Both the position numbers and the translations under genes were made by a program. Below, piece after piece: positions 31,607 through 40,180 of a stretch of DNA of 50,412 nt (the first letter of the stretch is position 1; every line of letters starts with the position of its first letter). The stretch covers positions 1 to 50,412 of the forward strand of contig CAZWHE010000009.1 of NCBI GenBank assembly GCA_964633825.1. The letters run 5' to 3'. Under the pieces are notes generated by a model, which was not told where the DNA came from, searched no databases, and worked only from the letters and a program-made list of their open reading frames with translations. This stretch comes from CAZWHE01 sp964633825. Lineage in GTDB: Bacteria > Planctomycetota > B15-G4 > CAYZWU01.

Positions 31607-32875
31607 TCAGAGGCGCCAGGGCGCGCGATAGGGCTTGTCGATCCAGCGGTCGGCGCCTTCGTCGCCGATGAACGCTCCTCCTTCGGGATCCCAACGGAGC
31701 TTCCGGCCCGTTCGAATCGCGATGTTCAGAAGGTGGCAGAGCTCGACCGATCGGGCCCCGACCTCGACGTCGCAGATCGGGCGCTCGCGCGTCCTGATGC
31801 AGTCGAGCCAGTTCTTGTGATGGCCCGGGCTCTTGAAGAGGCTCTGCCCCCCGACTCCGAGCGGCTCGTCCTTCAGAAAGGCCGGCTCGGTCTCGAGAAC
31901 ACCGCGGTCCACGTGAACCCAGCCGTCCGTCCCTTCGAAGCGGATCCCGTGGCGGTTTTCCGTGGAGCAGACCGCTTTGCGGCCGTCGGCGTACTCGTAA
32001 GCGATCTCGAAATCCATGGCCGTATCGTAGAGGCCGCGCGTGGGAAAGATCGCCGTCCCATCGATCAGGATCGGCCCCGTTCCGTCGGCGCCGAACCCCC
32101 ACTGAACGATGTCGTTGTGGTGGGCGCCCCAGTCGGTGATCTTCCCGCCCGAATAGTCGTAGAACCAGCGGAAGTGGTAGGGATGGCGCTGCGGGTTGAA
32201 GGGAACGCGCGGCGCCGGCCCGAGCCAGAGGTTCCAGTCGAGCCCGGGGGGCGGGGGCTCGTTCGGGACCCACTCCCTGTCCGGGCCCGCGCCGATCCCG
32301 ACCCGGGCCAGAGCGACCTCCCCGATCCAGCCCGCCCTGACGATCGAACAGGCGCGGTGGAACTCCGAGCTCGACCTCTGCTGGCTCCCGGTCTGAAAAA
32401 CGCGGCCGAAGCGCCGGACCGTCTTCACCAGGGTCCGGGCCTCGCGAATGGTTAGGGTGAGGGGTTTCTCGCAGTATATGTCCTTCCCGGCCTCGCAGGC
32501 CATGACCGAGATGAGCGTGTGCCAGTGGTCGGGTGTTGCGATCACGACGGCGTCGATGTCGGACCGGTCGAGGAGGTCGCGGAAATCGTTGTACGCCGCG
32601 CAGCCGCTGCCCGCGCTCTTCTGCGCGGCGAGGCGCCGCTCCTCGTCCACGTCGCAGACAGCCAGGATCTCCACCCGGCCGTTCCCCTTGAACGAATTGA
32701 GGTGGGCGGTCCCCATGCCGCCGCACCCGATGAAACCGAGGGTGATGCGCTCGTTCGCCGAAACCTTCCACCCCTTCCCGAGCGCGCCCGCCGGGACGAT
32801 GAAGGGGAGAGCCGTTCCGACTGAAGCTGCCGTTGCATTCTTGATGAACGACCGCCTGCTCACTCTTTTGCCCAT
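31607..32875 (-). CDS. Gfo/Idh/MocA family oxidoreductase, TAT-exported
   Basis: The 422-residue NAD(P)-dependent sugar dehydrogenase-like protein begins with a TAT signal (KRVSRRSFIKNATAA). The nucleotide-binding site is ITLGFIGCGGMGTAHL (about 44-59). DAVVIATPDHWHTL and YCEKPLTLTI follow, with the catalytic Lys of the EKP motif (about 138), then the beta-sheet domain with WFYDYSGGKITDWGAHHNDI. ATG 32875 follows GAGG with a 7-base gap. Such exported forms often carry a tightly bound cofactor and oxidise sugars at C3 or epimerise them. It lies between the REP-like hairpin upstream and the HEAT lipoprotein downstream. The substrate is unknown. Confidence 0.92.
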   Translation of the reverse strand: MGKRVSRRSFIKNATAASVGTALPFIVPAGALGKGWKVSANERITLGFIGCGGMGTAHLNSFKGNGRVEILAVCDVDEERRLAAQKSAGSGCAAYNDFRDLLDRSDIDAVVIATPDHWHTLISVMACEAGKDIYCEKPLTLTIREARTLVKTVRRFGRVFQTGSQQRSSSEFHRACSIVRAGWIGEVALARVGIGAGPDREWVPNEPPPPGLDWNLWLGPAPRVPFNPQRHPYHFRWFYDYSGGKITDWGAHHNDIVQWGFGADGTGPILIDGTAIFPTRGLYDTAMDFEIAYEYADGRKAVCSTENRHGIRFEGTDGWVHVDRGVLETEPAFLKDEPLGVGGQSLFKSPGHHKNWLDCIRTRERPICDVEVGARSVELCHLLNIAIRTGRKLRWDPEGGAFIGDEGADRWIDKPYRAPWRL

Positions 32876-32925
32876 GGAACACCTCGACATTCATTCAGAC
32901 AAAGAACGGACACAATGTAACAGAG

Positions 32926-32976
32926 GGGGACACAAATCGTAATGATCCGTTACAGATCATTACGTTTTGTGTCCCC
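32926..32976 (-). repeat. REP-like palindrome overlapping the end of the cytochrome-like gene
   Basis: GGGGACACAAA and CGTAATGATC are mirrored by GATCATTACG and TTTGTGTCCCC, giving a stem of about 20 pairs around a short loop. A partial extra arm (CGGACACAATGTAAC) lies just before it at 32908-32922. This looks like the GGGGACAC-type REP elements mobilised by REP-associated tyrosine transposases; no such gene is in the window. Confidence 0.75.
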
Positions 32977-34053
32977 TTCGATGAGCTTGTCGTAAACGCC
33001 GGCGCTTCCCGGAAGGAGAAGGAAGAAAGCGGCGTTGAAATCCCTGAACCTCTCCTCCACGGCGGGCGGTCCCAGGTTGACCCGGGCCGCGAGCCCCTTC
33101 TTTTCCATCTCGAAGTCGAGATCGGAAAGGGAGCGCACCTTCTCGAAGAGCTCGCCCAGCCGCTTCCGTTCCTTTGCGATCTTCTCTTCCGTCATGCCCG
33201 GATCCTTGATCAGCGCGGCTTCGGCGAGCTTGTCGAGGGTGCGCTTCTTCGCCGTGGGCCACCACGAATCGGGGCAGGCACGGAGCTTATCGAACATGTC
33301 CGCTTCCCACCCTCCTGTGTCGGCCTGCCCGACGCGAACGGGATCGTCGAGCGACTTGGGAGGAATGAGGCAGCACGAGAACTCGCCCACCACTGTTCTC
33401 TGGTTCGGCTTCAGGATCTTGGAGACCCTGGGGGCCATCCTGATCATGAGCTCGAAACCCTTCTTGTCCCGCAGAACGGCGCCGAGGTGGGCGGCGGCCA
33501 TCTCCTTTTTGATCGCCTGGGAGGTCGCTTTCTTGCCGAGGGTCTCCCATTTGTCCGGCAGGGGACCGTAGGAGATTCTGCCCTCCTCGATCCGGGGCTC
33601 GGCGTGGCATCTCCGGCAGGACGCATACTTTTCGCCCGGAACCGGAGCCGTCAGGCCGGCGCGGAGAAAACCGGATTCGATCGCCCTCGCTTCCCTGACG
33701 ACCTCCTCGATCTCGGTCGTGACCTCCCGCCCCTTGCCGAGAGCTTTTTCGGCCACCATGAAGGCCTCTCGTACGACAGCGACCTGGGGCGCCAAGCGTC
33801 CCCGGAAGACCGGTCTCTCGATCCCGCGGGACTCGACCTCGAGAGCGAGTGCGCGGAGCTCGACGGCCTGTTCCTTCGAGAGGTTGAGGCCCTGGATCAC
33901 GTTGATGTTCGAGTTGGCGAAGAGGCGGTACCCGAGCTCGATGAGCTGATCATCCCAGGGAGCATATTCATCCCCATCGGCCGTCCCGACCGCACCCGCG
34001 ACTCCGGCCATAACTAGTGTAATGAGCAACAGTAAGGCAATCGAACCTTTCAT
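32950..34053 (-). CDS. Secreted single-haem-motif (CxxCH) protein
   Basis: The 367-residue product has a Sec signal (MKGSIALLLLITLVMAGVAG) and a single CRRCH haem-binding motif (146-150) in KYASCRRCHAEPRIEEG. The rest is largely helical, with conserved-looking FSCCLIPPKS and CPDSWWPTAKKR; I do not recognise a named family. A haem-containing electron carrier is the natural guess. ATG 34053 follows GGAGG at a 7-base distance; an upstream ATG at 34080 has none. The last eight residues, GDTKRNDL, and the stop are coded by the REP-like palindrome, so the C-terminus was remade by insertion or chance. It sits among sugar dehydrogenases, for which it could take electrons; that is inference. Confidence 0.75.
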   Translation of the reverse strand: MKGSIALLLLITLVMAGVAGAVGTADGDEYAPWDDQLIELGYRLFANSNINVIQGLNLSKEQAVELRALALEVESRGIERPVFRGRLAPQVAVVREAFMVAEKALGKGREVTTEIEEVVREARAIESGFLRAGLTAPVPGEKYASCRRCHAEPRIEEGRISYGPLPDKWETLGKKATSQAIKKEMAAAHLGAVLRDKKGFELMIRMAPRVSKILKPNQRTVVGEFSCCLIPPKSLDDPVRVGQADTGGWEADMFDKLRACPDSWWPTAKKRTLDKLAEAALIKDPGMTEEKIAKERKRLGELFEKVRSLSDLDFEMEKKGLAARVNLGPPAVEERFRDFNAAFFLLLPGSAGVYDKLIEGDTKRNDL

Positions 34054-34115
34054 GACTGAGCCTCCGATCATTGAGAACACCGCTGCTTCCTGTTCCGAAT
34101 CCGGTTTCTTCCACT

Positions 34116-34144
34116 ATTATATATAACAGCCCGATTCGGGAAAA
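34116..34144 (-). promoter_or_regulatory. Candidate promoter for the CxxCH protein gene
   Basis: The minus strand has a perfect TATAAT (34116-34121) in a TATATAATAG context, 17 bases after TTTTCC (3 of 6). It is about 60 bases before the ATG. Confidence 0.35.
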
Positions 34145-34154
34145 GGTTCGGGCT
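34128..34154 (-). terminator. Hairpin directly after the PmoA-like gene
   Basis: AGCCCGA and TCGGGCT pair over a 13-base loop right after the stop codon. The following bases (GTTATATATAAT) are A/T-rich but not a T-run, and they overlap the promoter candidate. Confidence 0.3.
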
Positions 34155-35135
34155 TCAGTGATCGATTTCTTCGGACAGATCGGACGCGATCTCCAAAAAG
34201 GCCTCGTACCGGCTCTTCATATCGGCCCGGAATCCGCCCTCGCTCACCGAGATTCCGTACCAGATGTGAAGGGGCTCCGCTTCCTTGATCTCTGCCGTAA
34301 AGAAAACGCCGAACCGGCCGTAGCCGCGGTATGCCGAATAGATGACGGGCTTGGGGTTCAGCGGGTGATTCATGTGCTGGACAGTGTATCGCTTTCCGTG
34401 GAGGTTATAGGACATGGCCGCATAGGGCAGGTCGCGGTCCCTGCGCGGATCGATGCCGTTTTCATGGAACCGGTAGACGGCCCGGGCGCCGCTGCCGGCC
34501 AGATCGTTATGGGCCCTGTACTGGAACCCGCCGTGCTCGGGATCGCCGTCGAGCACGACGTCCCCGTCCGGCGCGGTCAGCTTGAAATGGAACAGGAGGA
34601 AGGCTACAGCGGGATCGGGCCGCCGTGAGGCCGGCGGCTTCGGCCGCGGGACGGCGACGACCTCCCGCTCCTCGACGATCACCACTCTCCCGGCGCCGTC
34701 CTTCCAATTAATGCGGGCTTTCATCCGGGCGCTGCACGGACCGGTCTCGAGAATGAGCATTTCGCCGTGTTCCTGCACGACGCCTTTCATGTGCCAGAAA
34801 TCATCCACCCGCCCGTGGTGGCCGACCCTGTTCCAGCCGATGAAGATCCCGCGGTGATGGCTGTAGAATCCTCCCGGCCCTTTGGTGAGTAGCTTTTCGC
34901 CCGAAGCATCGAAAACGTGGTGAAAGGGCTTGTACGTCTCGAGGCGCCTTTCCGGCGTCGACGAATCCCGGGCGAAGACGTAGCGCATCACCTTCCGGCC
35001 GTTATAGAGGAGGTCTAGTTTGCTGCCGGACGTCTCCTCCCACGAGAAGGGCGACGCCGGGCCGCCGCCGTCCCGGTCATGAAAAAGCCCGCAGCCCGCT
35101 ATGAGCAGGAGGCTTGGGAGAAGAAGGTGCTTCAT
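34155..35135 (-). CDS. PmoA-like (DUF6807-type) lipoprotein
   Basis: The 326-residue product starts MKHLLLPSLLLIAGCG, a lipoprotein signal (Cys15). It shows the usual features of the so-called PmoA family: YKPFHHVFDASGEKLLTKGP, GGFYSHHRGIFIGWN with the conserved His pair, DFWHMKGVVQEH, and HPLNPKPVIYSAYRGYGRFG. Despite its name the family is not methane monooxygenase; it is common next to Gfo/Idh/MocA dehydrogenases and its biochemical role is not settled. ATG 35135 follows GAGGAGAG and stands 11 bp after the upstream oxidoreductase stop, so both are in one operon. Confidence 0.87.
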   Translation of the reverse strand: MKHLLLPSLLLIAGCGLFHDRDGGGPASPFSWEETSGSKLDLLYNGRKVMRYVFARDSSTPERRLETYKPFHHVFDASGEKLLTKGPGGFYSHHRGIFIGWNRVGHHGRVDDFWHMKGVVQEHGEMLILETGPCSARMKARINWKDGAGRVVIVEEREVVAVPRPKPPASRRPDPAVAFLLFHFKLTAPDGDVVLDGDPEHGGFQYRAHNDLAGSGARAVYRFHENGIDPRRDRDLPYAAMSYNLHGKRYTVQHMNHPLNPKPVIYSAYRGYGRFGVFFTAEIKEAEPLHIWYGISVSEGGFRADMKSRYEAFLEIASDLSEEIDH

Positions 35136-35146
35136 TCTCTCTCCTC

Positions 35147-36529
35147 TCAGACATGCTTCGGAACGACGTAGGGTTTCCGGTACTTTCGCGTGAGCAAGTC
35201 GTTGGCCGCCTTGTCGCCGCGAAATCTCTCGCCCGCGCCGTCGAACTCGAGGGAGCGCCCGAGGCGATAGGAGATGTTGGCCATGTGAGGCAGGGCCGTG
35301 GAAAGATGCCCCTCCTCGATCGGCGAGGCGAGGTCCTCCTTCCTTCCCGTGCGCAGGGCATGGATGAAGTTGTTGTAATGCCCGCCGCCCCCCGCGCCGG
35401 CCAGGTTCCCGGGATCGGCGAACTCGCCCCCTGTCTCGCTCGACGGGCCGGGCTCGGACTTTCGGCCGAAGAAGGTCTTCCACTTGCTCCCGTTGAGGTG
35501 CATCCACCCCTCGGCGCCGTAAAAGAGGTTCCCGATCCGGATCCCGTCCTCGTCGTTCGTGTAGAGGCCGCGCACCTCGAACTCGAGGATCTTCCCGTCG
35601 GCGTATTCGAAAGACGCGAACTGGGTGTTCGGCGTTTCCTGATCGGAATCCCAGCAGAAGTACCCGCCCGTGGACGTGACCCGGACGGGATGCTCGCTCT
35701 TGCCGAGTCCCCAGCGTGCGATGTCGAACTGGTGCGGCCCCTGGTTTCCGATGTCGCCGCAGCCGTAGTCCCACAACCAGTGCCAGTTGTAGTGAAAACG
35801 GTTCCGCGTGAAAGGGCGCTCGGGCGCGCAGCCGGTCCAGAGGTCGTAGTGGACACCGGCCGGCACCGGCTCTTCAGGAGCTTTCCCGATCGAGTCGCGG
35901 GGCTTGAAGCAGAGGCCACGCGCCATGTAGACGTCGCCGATCCCGCCGTCTCGGAGGAACTTCATCGCTTGGCGGACGTTTTGGATCGAGCGGTTCTGGA
36001 ACCCCGCAGAGACGAGAACGCCGTAGCGGTCGGCCGCCTCGACCATCTTCCTCCCTTCCCAGATGTTGTGGGAACACGGTTTTTCCACGTAGACGTGCTT
36101 CCCGGCCCGGCAGGCCCAGATCGCGGCGAGGGCGTGCCAGTGATCGGTCGTGGCGATCGTCACGGCGTCGATCTCGTTGTCGTCGAGAACGCGGCGGAGA
36201 TCGTGCTCCGTTCCCGGCGCCTCTCCCTGGATCTCGGCGATCTTTTTCACGCGCGAGGCGAAGAGGCTCTCGTCCACGTCGACGAGGATCTTGACCCGCA
36301 CGTTCGGGATCTTGGCAAAGCCCCGGGCATGCCCCATGCCGCGGGACCGGATCCCGATGACGGCCAGGTTGATCCGGTCGTTGGCGCCGATGACGCGCCT
36401 TTTCGCCGCAAGCCCGGGGCGGCCCCGGGGAGCAACGCACGAGGCGAGCGACCCGGCGGCCGCGATGCCGGCTGCTGTCCGCGTGCTCTCGATAAGAAAC
36501 CGGCGGCGCGTCGTTTTTGTCGAAGCCAT
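35147..36529 (-). CDS. Gfo/Idh/MocA family oxidoreductase, TAT-exported
   Basis: The 460-residue protein begins with a TAT signal (KTTRRRFLIESTRTAAG) and a possible lipobox (LASC). The dinucleotide site is INLAVIGIRSRGMGHARGF; the central Gly-rich turn reads GIRSRGMG. DAVTIATTDHWHAL, the VEKPCSHNI block with the EKP Lys, and the sheet domain with WHWLWDYGCGDIGNQGPHQ follow. ATG 36529 has GAGGAG eight bases upstream. It is the middle gene of a three-gene set (36558-37937, this gene, PmoA-like). Such exported dehydrogenases act on sugars or sugar derivatives, with the cofactor loaded before export. Confidence 0.93.
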   Translation of the reverse strand: MASTKTTRRRFLIESTRTAAGIAAAGSLASCVAPRGRPGLAAKRRVIGANDRINLAVIGIRSRGMGHARGFAKIPNVRVKILVDVDESLFASRVKKIAEIQGEAPGTEHDLRRVLDDNEIDAVTIATTDHWHALAAIWACRAGKHVYVEKPCSHNIWEGRKMVEAADRYGVLVSAGFQNRSIQNVRQAMKFLRDGGIGDVYMARGLCFKPRDSIGKAPEEPVPAGVHYDLWTGCAPERPFTRNRFHYNWHWLWDYGCGDIGNQGPHQFDIARWGLGKSEHPVRVTSTGGYFCWDSDQETPNTQFASFEYADGKILEFEVRGLYTNDEDGIRIGNLFYGAEGWMHLNGSKWKTFFGRKSEPGPSSETGGEFADPGNLAGAGGGGHYNNFIHALRTGRKEDLASPIEEGHLSTALPHMANISYRLGRSLEFDGAGERFRGDKAANDLLTRKYRKPYVVPKHV

Positions 36530-36557
36530 ATCTTTTCTCCTCGATTCCTGCCCATTC

Positions 36558-37937
36558 TTATGGCCGTTTCGCCATTTCAACGGCCGCCGACGTGATGGCG
36601 TATTTCGTCTTCATGCACGGCGCTTCCCAGGCCGGCATGCTTCCGCTTTCCAGATAGCCGAGATAGCGCTCCACCACCTCCCGGAAGTGGGCCTCGTGAC
36701 CGACGCGAAACTTATCGGGGATCAGCACCCGCCATCCCTTCCCCGCCTCCTCGAAACCCACTCCGGGCCATTGCCTCCCGAGGCGCGCAGCGGCCCGCTT
36801 CATCGCCCCGGCCAGGCCGCGCCGGTTCCTTCCCGGCGCCGGTTCCACGTAGAGCTCGGGCCGATACCCCTCCTCTTTCCCCTGGCGGATCACGAGAGAA
36901 GCCCGGCTCCCTTTCATCACCGAGAAATGGGTGTCGCCTCCCCCCTCTGGCGCCTGAAAGTTCCAGGCCACGGAGACCTTTGCGCAGATGCCCTTGATGC
37001 TGAAAACGATCTCGCCGTTGGCATAGCAGCGGAGGACCCCCGCGGGATCGAGCCGCTCCTGCAGATAAGGGGGGAATGTGTCGAGGCGCGTGACCTTTTC
37101 GAACTCTTTGCGCGTGATCAGCGTGGGCCACCTGCCCGCGCGCTCGATCTTCACGTCTCTCTCGAAATCGATCGCTTCTTCCGGAAAGCACCCCCACATG
37201 ACGAGGTCGATGAGATGGGTCGTCACATCGACGATTCCCTCCCCCTGCTGCCTCGTATCGAAGAACCAGGCCGGCCGCTTGACCGGACGGCCCGCCACGG
37301 TCTTGGAGAAGTGATGCACGCTCTCCTTCACCACGGCCGGGTCGCGGGCCGTGCCCGGAAGGAGTTTGCCGAAGAGATCCTTGTCCCCACCGAGCTCCCT
37401 CTGGAGCATGGTCGTGATCTCCGACCGCTCGGTCATGATGTCGTAGATGAGAAGGCCTTTCTCCCCGGCCGCGGCGAAGGCCTCCTCGAGGCGGCCGCAG
37501 CCAACGGCATCGATGCACATCGGCTTGTCGGCCAGCACGTTCAACCCGGCTTCCGCGCAGGCCAGGATATACTCCGCCTTCATCCTGTTGTTGCCCGAGA
37601 TAACGACCACGCTGCCGGGCTTTTCGCGCAGCATCCGCTCGAGATAATCGGCGCCCCTGTAGACCTTCTCCTCCCAGCGGGTCGGATCGACGGGCCGCCT
37701 GTTGAACGCCTCGATCCGCTCGAGGTGGTCCTCCACGTCGGGCCCGGGAGGCGCGTAGACGGAAACAGCGGGGTCGATCGCGTCGTACATGGTTTTCTGC
37801 ACGAGGGCGGCGTGGAAGTGGCCCGGGTCGAGCGTCACCAGACCGTAGGGCGGCCCCGTCTCGATCGAACAGGAAAGCAACAACATGGAAAGCGCCGGGA
37901 TGGGAATCGAGAACACGTGCATCACTTTTCCCGCCAT
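36558..37937 (-). CDS. Gfo/Idh/MocA-type lipoprotein (putative oxidoreductase C-terminal domain type)
   Basis: The 459-residue product has a lipoprotein signal (IPALSMLLLSC). Its N-terminal fold begins GLVTLDPGHFHAALVQ, which replaces the usual G-x-G-x-x-G start. VVVISGNNRMKAEYI and NVLADKPMCID follow, with a DKP in place of EKP. The larger C-terminal part has FFDTRQQGEGIVDVTTHLIDLVMWG and GDTHFSVMKGSRASLVI. It is therefore a diverged member whose nucleotide binding cannot be taken as certain. The start ATG 37937 follows AAGGAG. It is divergent from the ThuA gene and followed 28 bp later by the next oxidoreductase. Confidence 0.85.
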   Translation of the reverse strand: MAGKVMHVFSIPIPALSMLLLSCSIETGPPYGLVTLDPGHFHAALVQKTMYDAIDPAVSVYAPPGPDVEDHLERIEAFNRRPVDPTRWEEKVYRGADYLERMLREKPGSVVVISGNNRMKAEYILACAEAGLNVLADKPMCIDAVGCGRLEEAFAAAGEKGLLIYDIMTERSEITTMLQRELGGDKDLFGKLLPGTARDPAVVKESVHHFSKTVAGRPVKRPAWFFDTRQQGEGIVDVTTHLIDLVMWGCFPEEAIDFERDVKIERAGRWPTLITRKEFEKVTRLDTFPPYLQERLDPAGVLRCYANGEIVFSIKGICAKVSVAWNFQAPEGGGDTHFSVMKGSRASLVIRQGKEEGYRPELYVEPAPGRNRRGLAGAMKRAAARLGRQWPGVGFEEAGKGWRVLIPDKFRVGHEAHFREVVERYLGYLESGSMPAWEAPCMKTKYAITSAAVEMAKRP

Positions 37938-38034
37938 CTTTTCTCCTTCACAGAAAGAGTTTCATCGGACAGGATATGATAATAATGTGGCTCGCCATCG
38001 GGCCACAAAACTTCCAGCAGCCGGGAGATTCGAC

Positions 38035-38853
38035 GTGAAAAACCTCTCCTTCTTGATCGTCCTGTTTCTGTCCGTCCTTCTCTGCTCGTGCGCGGCTTTT
38101 GCTCCGTGCGCGACGCATGAGCAGCCCGAGCCCTCGCCGGAGGGCCCTGTCCGCGCCCTCTTTCTTCTCGGCGGAGAGTATCACTGTTATGAGAAGAACT
38201 CGAAGATCCTGGCCGACCATCTCTCCCGGAAAATGGACATTGTTTTCGACTTCGTCCGCATCGACAACCCGCCCGAAGGGCGCCCGCGAACGGAGAAGGC
38301 AACGATCCGGTCCCACCCCGCCCTGCTCGAAGACCCGGGGCTGCGCGAAAGATACGACATCATCTTCGCCTACCACCAGGAGGCGTACACCAACCTGGCG
38401 CCGGAACAGATGGAAGGCCTACTCGGGTTCGTGCGCTCGGGCGGCCCCTGGGTCGGCATTCACAGCGCGTCCGACTCCTTCAAGAACATTCCAGAATACG
38501 TGAGCATGGTGGGCGGCAAGTTTCAAACCCATCCTCCCTTCGGCACGCTCGAAATCCGCCGCGTCGCGGGTGATCACTTCATCCTCGACGGGATCGACGA
38601 CTTCACAACGCAGGACGAGTTCTACCACCTCATCGACTGCCGCCTGGACGACAAGAACATCCTCCTCGTGGGCGCCAGCCCCGGCGACGGCAAGACGCGG
38701 CCCGTGGCATGGACGAAGAGGCACGGCCGGGGCAGGATTTTCTACACCATCCTCGGCCACGGAACCGTGTCGTTCCGGAACGAGAGCTTCGGCAGGCTGA
38801 TGGAAAGGGCCGTGCTCTGGGCTCTCGGCCGGACAAAAGCTTGTTCCAAATAA
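38035..38853 (+). CDS. ThuA-like domain lipoprotein
   Basis: The 272-residue product has a lipoprotein signal (SVLLCSC) and one ThuA-like, class-I-glutamine-amidotransferase-like domain. RALFLLGGEYHCYEKNSKIL, DIIFAYHQEAYTNLAPEQME and GGPWVGIHSASDSFKN (with the Gly-x-His-Ser-Ala elbow) lead to HPPFGTLEIRRVAGDHFILD, RPVAWTKRHGRGRIFYTILGHG and the family's final helix. ThuA proteins take part in keto-disaccharide metabolism. The start is GTG 38035 with GGGAGA six bases before it; frames further upstream overlap the divergent gene. The permease follows 22 bp later, likely in one transcript. Confidence 0.9.
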   Translation: MKNLSFLIVLFLSVLLCSCAAFAPCATHEQPEPSPEGPVRALFLLGGEYHCYEKNSKILADHLSRKMDIVFDFVRIDNPPEGRPRTEKATIRSHPALLEDPGLRERYDIIFAYHQEAYTNLAPEQMEGLLGFVRSGGPWVGIHSASDSFKNIPEYVSMVGGKFQTHPPFGTLEIRRVAGDHFILDGIDDFTTQDEFYHLIDCRLDDKNILLVGASPGDGKTRPVAWTKRHGRGRIFYTILGHGTVSFRNESFGRLMERAVLWALGRTKACSK

Positions 38854-38875
38854 AACTGAAGGGAAAATACAAGCC

Positions 38876-40177
38876 ATGAACGAAGCGTTCGCCGAGCGTT
38901 CCTCATCGGGTGTCAAGACCCGCCTCTCCATCATGATGCTTCTCCAGTACGCCATCTGGGGCGCCTGGCTTCCCCTGCTCTACCCTTATATAACGGAACA
39001 CCTCGGGTGGACGTCGAAGGAGTTCGGCGCTATCGCAGCGCTCGGCGCTTCGGGCGCCCTCCTCGCCCCCTTTATCTCGGGCCAGATCGCCGACCGCTGG
39101 TTCTCGACGGAGCGCTTTTTGGCGTTCAGCCATGCCGCCGGCGGCGTGCTCGTCTGGCTCCTGGCCTCTCTCGGAAAGGACCAGTACACGGCCTTCTGCG
39201 TCCTTTCCTTTTTTTACGGCCTGATCTACGCGCCCACCATTCCGCTCACCAACTCGATCAGCTTCCACAACCTGAACGACTCGGAAAAGGAGTTCGGCGG
39301 GGTGCGCGTCTGGGGCACGATCGGCTGGATCGCGGCCGGCATCGCCATGGGCCACTGGCTCCTTCATGCGGGCGGAACGGGAACCCCCGATGAGGCGGCG
39401 GCCGCGCGCTACGCCGGGATGGCCGACTGCTTCCGCCTGAGCGCGATCCTGGGGTGGGCGCTCGCCCTCTTCTGTATCATTCTCCCCCACACGCCTCCCC
39501 AGAAATCAACGGAGCGCGCCTTCGCGCCCCTTGCCGCGATCGGCGAGCTGAGGAAACGCACCCTCTGGGTCCTCTTTCTCGTCGCCTTCCCGATCAGCGT
39601 GGTCCACCAGTTCTACTTCGTCCACACGGCGAAATTCGTCAACCAGACAGTGTCGGCCAGCGCGAAAGCCGCCGAGACGCTCGAACCGATCTTCGGCTGG
39701 GGCGGTGCGAGCCTGATGACGATCGGCCAGATCGCCGAGATCGTCGTCATCGCCTGCATGGCCCTCGTGCTGGCGCGGTGGAGCAGGAAAACGATCCTTC
39801 TCATCGGGCTCACGGCCTACATCGTGCGCTTCGCCGTCTTCGCCTTCCTTCCGATCCCGGAAGCGGTCGTTCCCGCCCTCGCCCTCCACGGCCTCTGCTT
39901 CGGCTGTTTCTTTTTCGTGGCCTTCATCATCGTGGACGAGGAGTGCGGAAAGGACGTGCGCGCCAGCGCGCAGGGGCTCTTCAACTTCATCGTCGTGGGC
40001 GTGGGCATCATCGCCGGAAACCTATTCGCCGGCGAGATCGGAACGATCGCCGAGGGCGAAGACGGAACGCTCGACTACGGATATCTCTACCTCGTGCCCC
40101 TCGTCATCACAGCGGCCGCAGCCCTCATCATGCTCCTTCTCTACCCGGGAGGCCGCAGAGAAGCAGAGCCCGCGTGA
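38876..40177 (+). CDS. MFS permease, nucleoside:H+ symporter type
   Basis: The 433 residues form about 12 membrane helices. The N-terminal half has LSIMMLLQYAIWGAWLPLLYP, FISGQIADRWFSTERFL, and FGGVRVWGTIGWIAAGI, which are typical of the NupG-like nucleoside permease group. The C-terminal half has FGWGGASLMTIGQIAEIVVI and CGKDVRASAQGLFNFIVVGVG. In planctomycete-type genomes such permeases often lie beside sugar oxidoreductases, so the true solute may be a modified sugar. It follows the ThuA gene and ends 3 bp before the convergent esterase gene; no terminator is visible in the small gap. Confidence 0.88.
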   Translation: MNEAFAERSSSGVKTRLSIMMLLQYAIWGAWLPLLYPYITEHLGWTSKEFGAIAALGASGALLAPFISGQIADRWFSTERFLAFSHAAGGVLVWLLASLGKDQYTAFCVLSFFYGLIYAPTIPLTNSISFHNLNDSEKEFGGVRVWGTIGWIAAGIAMGHWLLHAGGTGTPDEAAAARYAGMADCFRLSAILGWALALFCIILPHTPPQKSTERAFAPLAAIGELRKRTLWVLFLVAFPISVVHQFYFVHTAKFVNQTVSASAKAAETLEPIFGWGGASLMTIGQIAEIVVIACMALVLARWSRKTILLIGLTAYIVRFAVFAFLPIPEAVVPALALHGLCFGCFFFVAFIIVDEECGKDVRASAQGLFNFIVVGVGIIAGNLFAGEIGTIAEGEDGTLDYGYLYLVPLVITAAAALIMLLLYPGGRREAEPA

Positions 40178-40180
40178 CGG

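Noticed and set aside
31188..32894. A 568-codon minus frame as one protein
   Set aside because: Most of it is the shadow of the Gfo/Idh/MocA gene. Only the last part, from the ATG at 31586, is a real (frameshifted) lipoprotein gene.
34155..35774. A 539-codon minus frame as one PmoA-like protein
   Set aside because: The part before ATG 35135 is the shadow of the upstream oxidoreductase. The lipoprotein signal marks the true start.
38000..38034. Operator palindrome TGTGGC / GCCACA near 37985-38007 between the divergent genes
   Set aside because: It is only a 6-base stem with a 10-base loop and no second copy, so it is too weak to call a regulator site.
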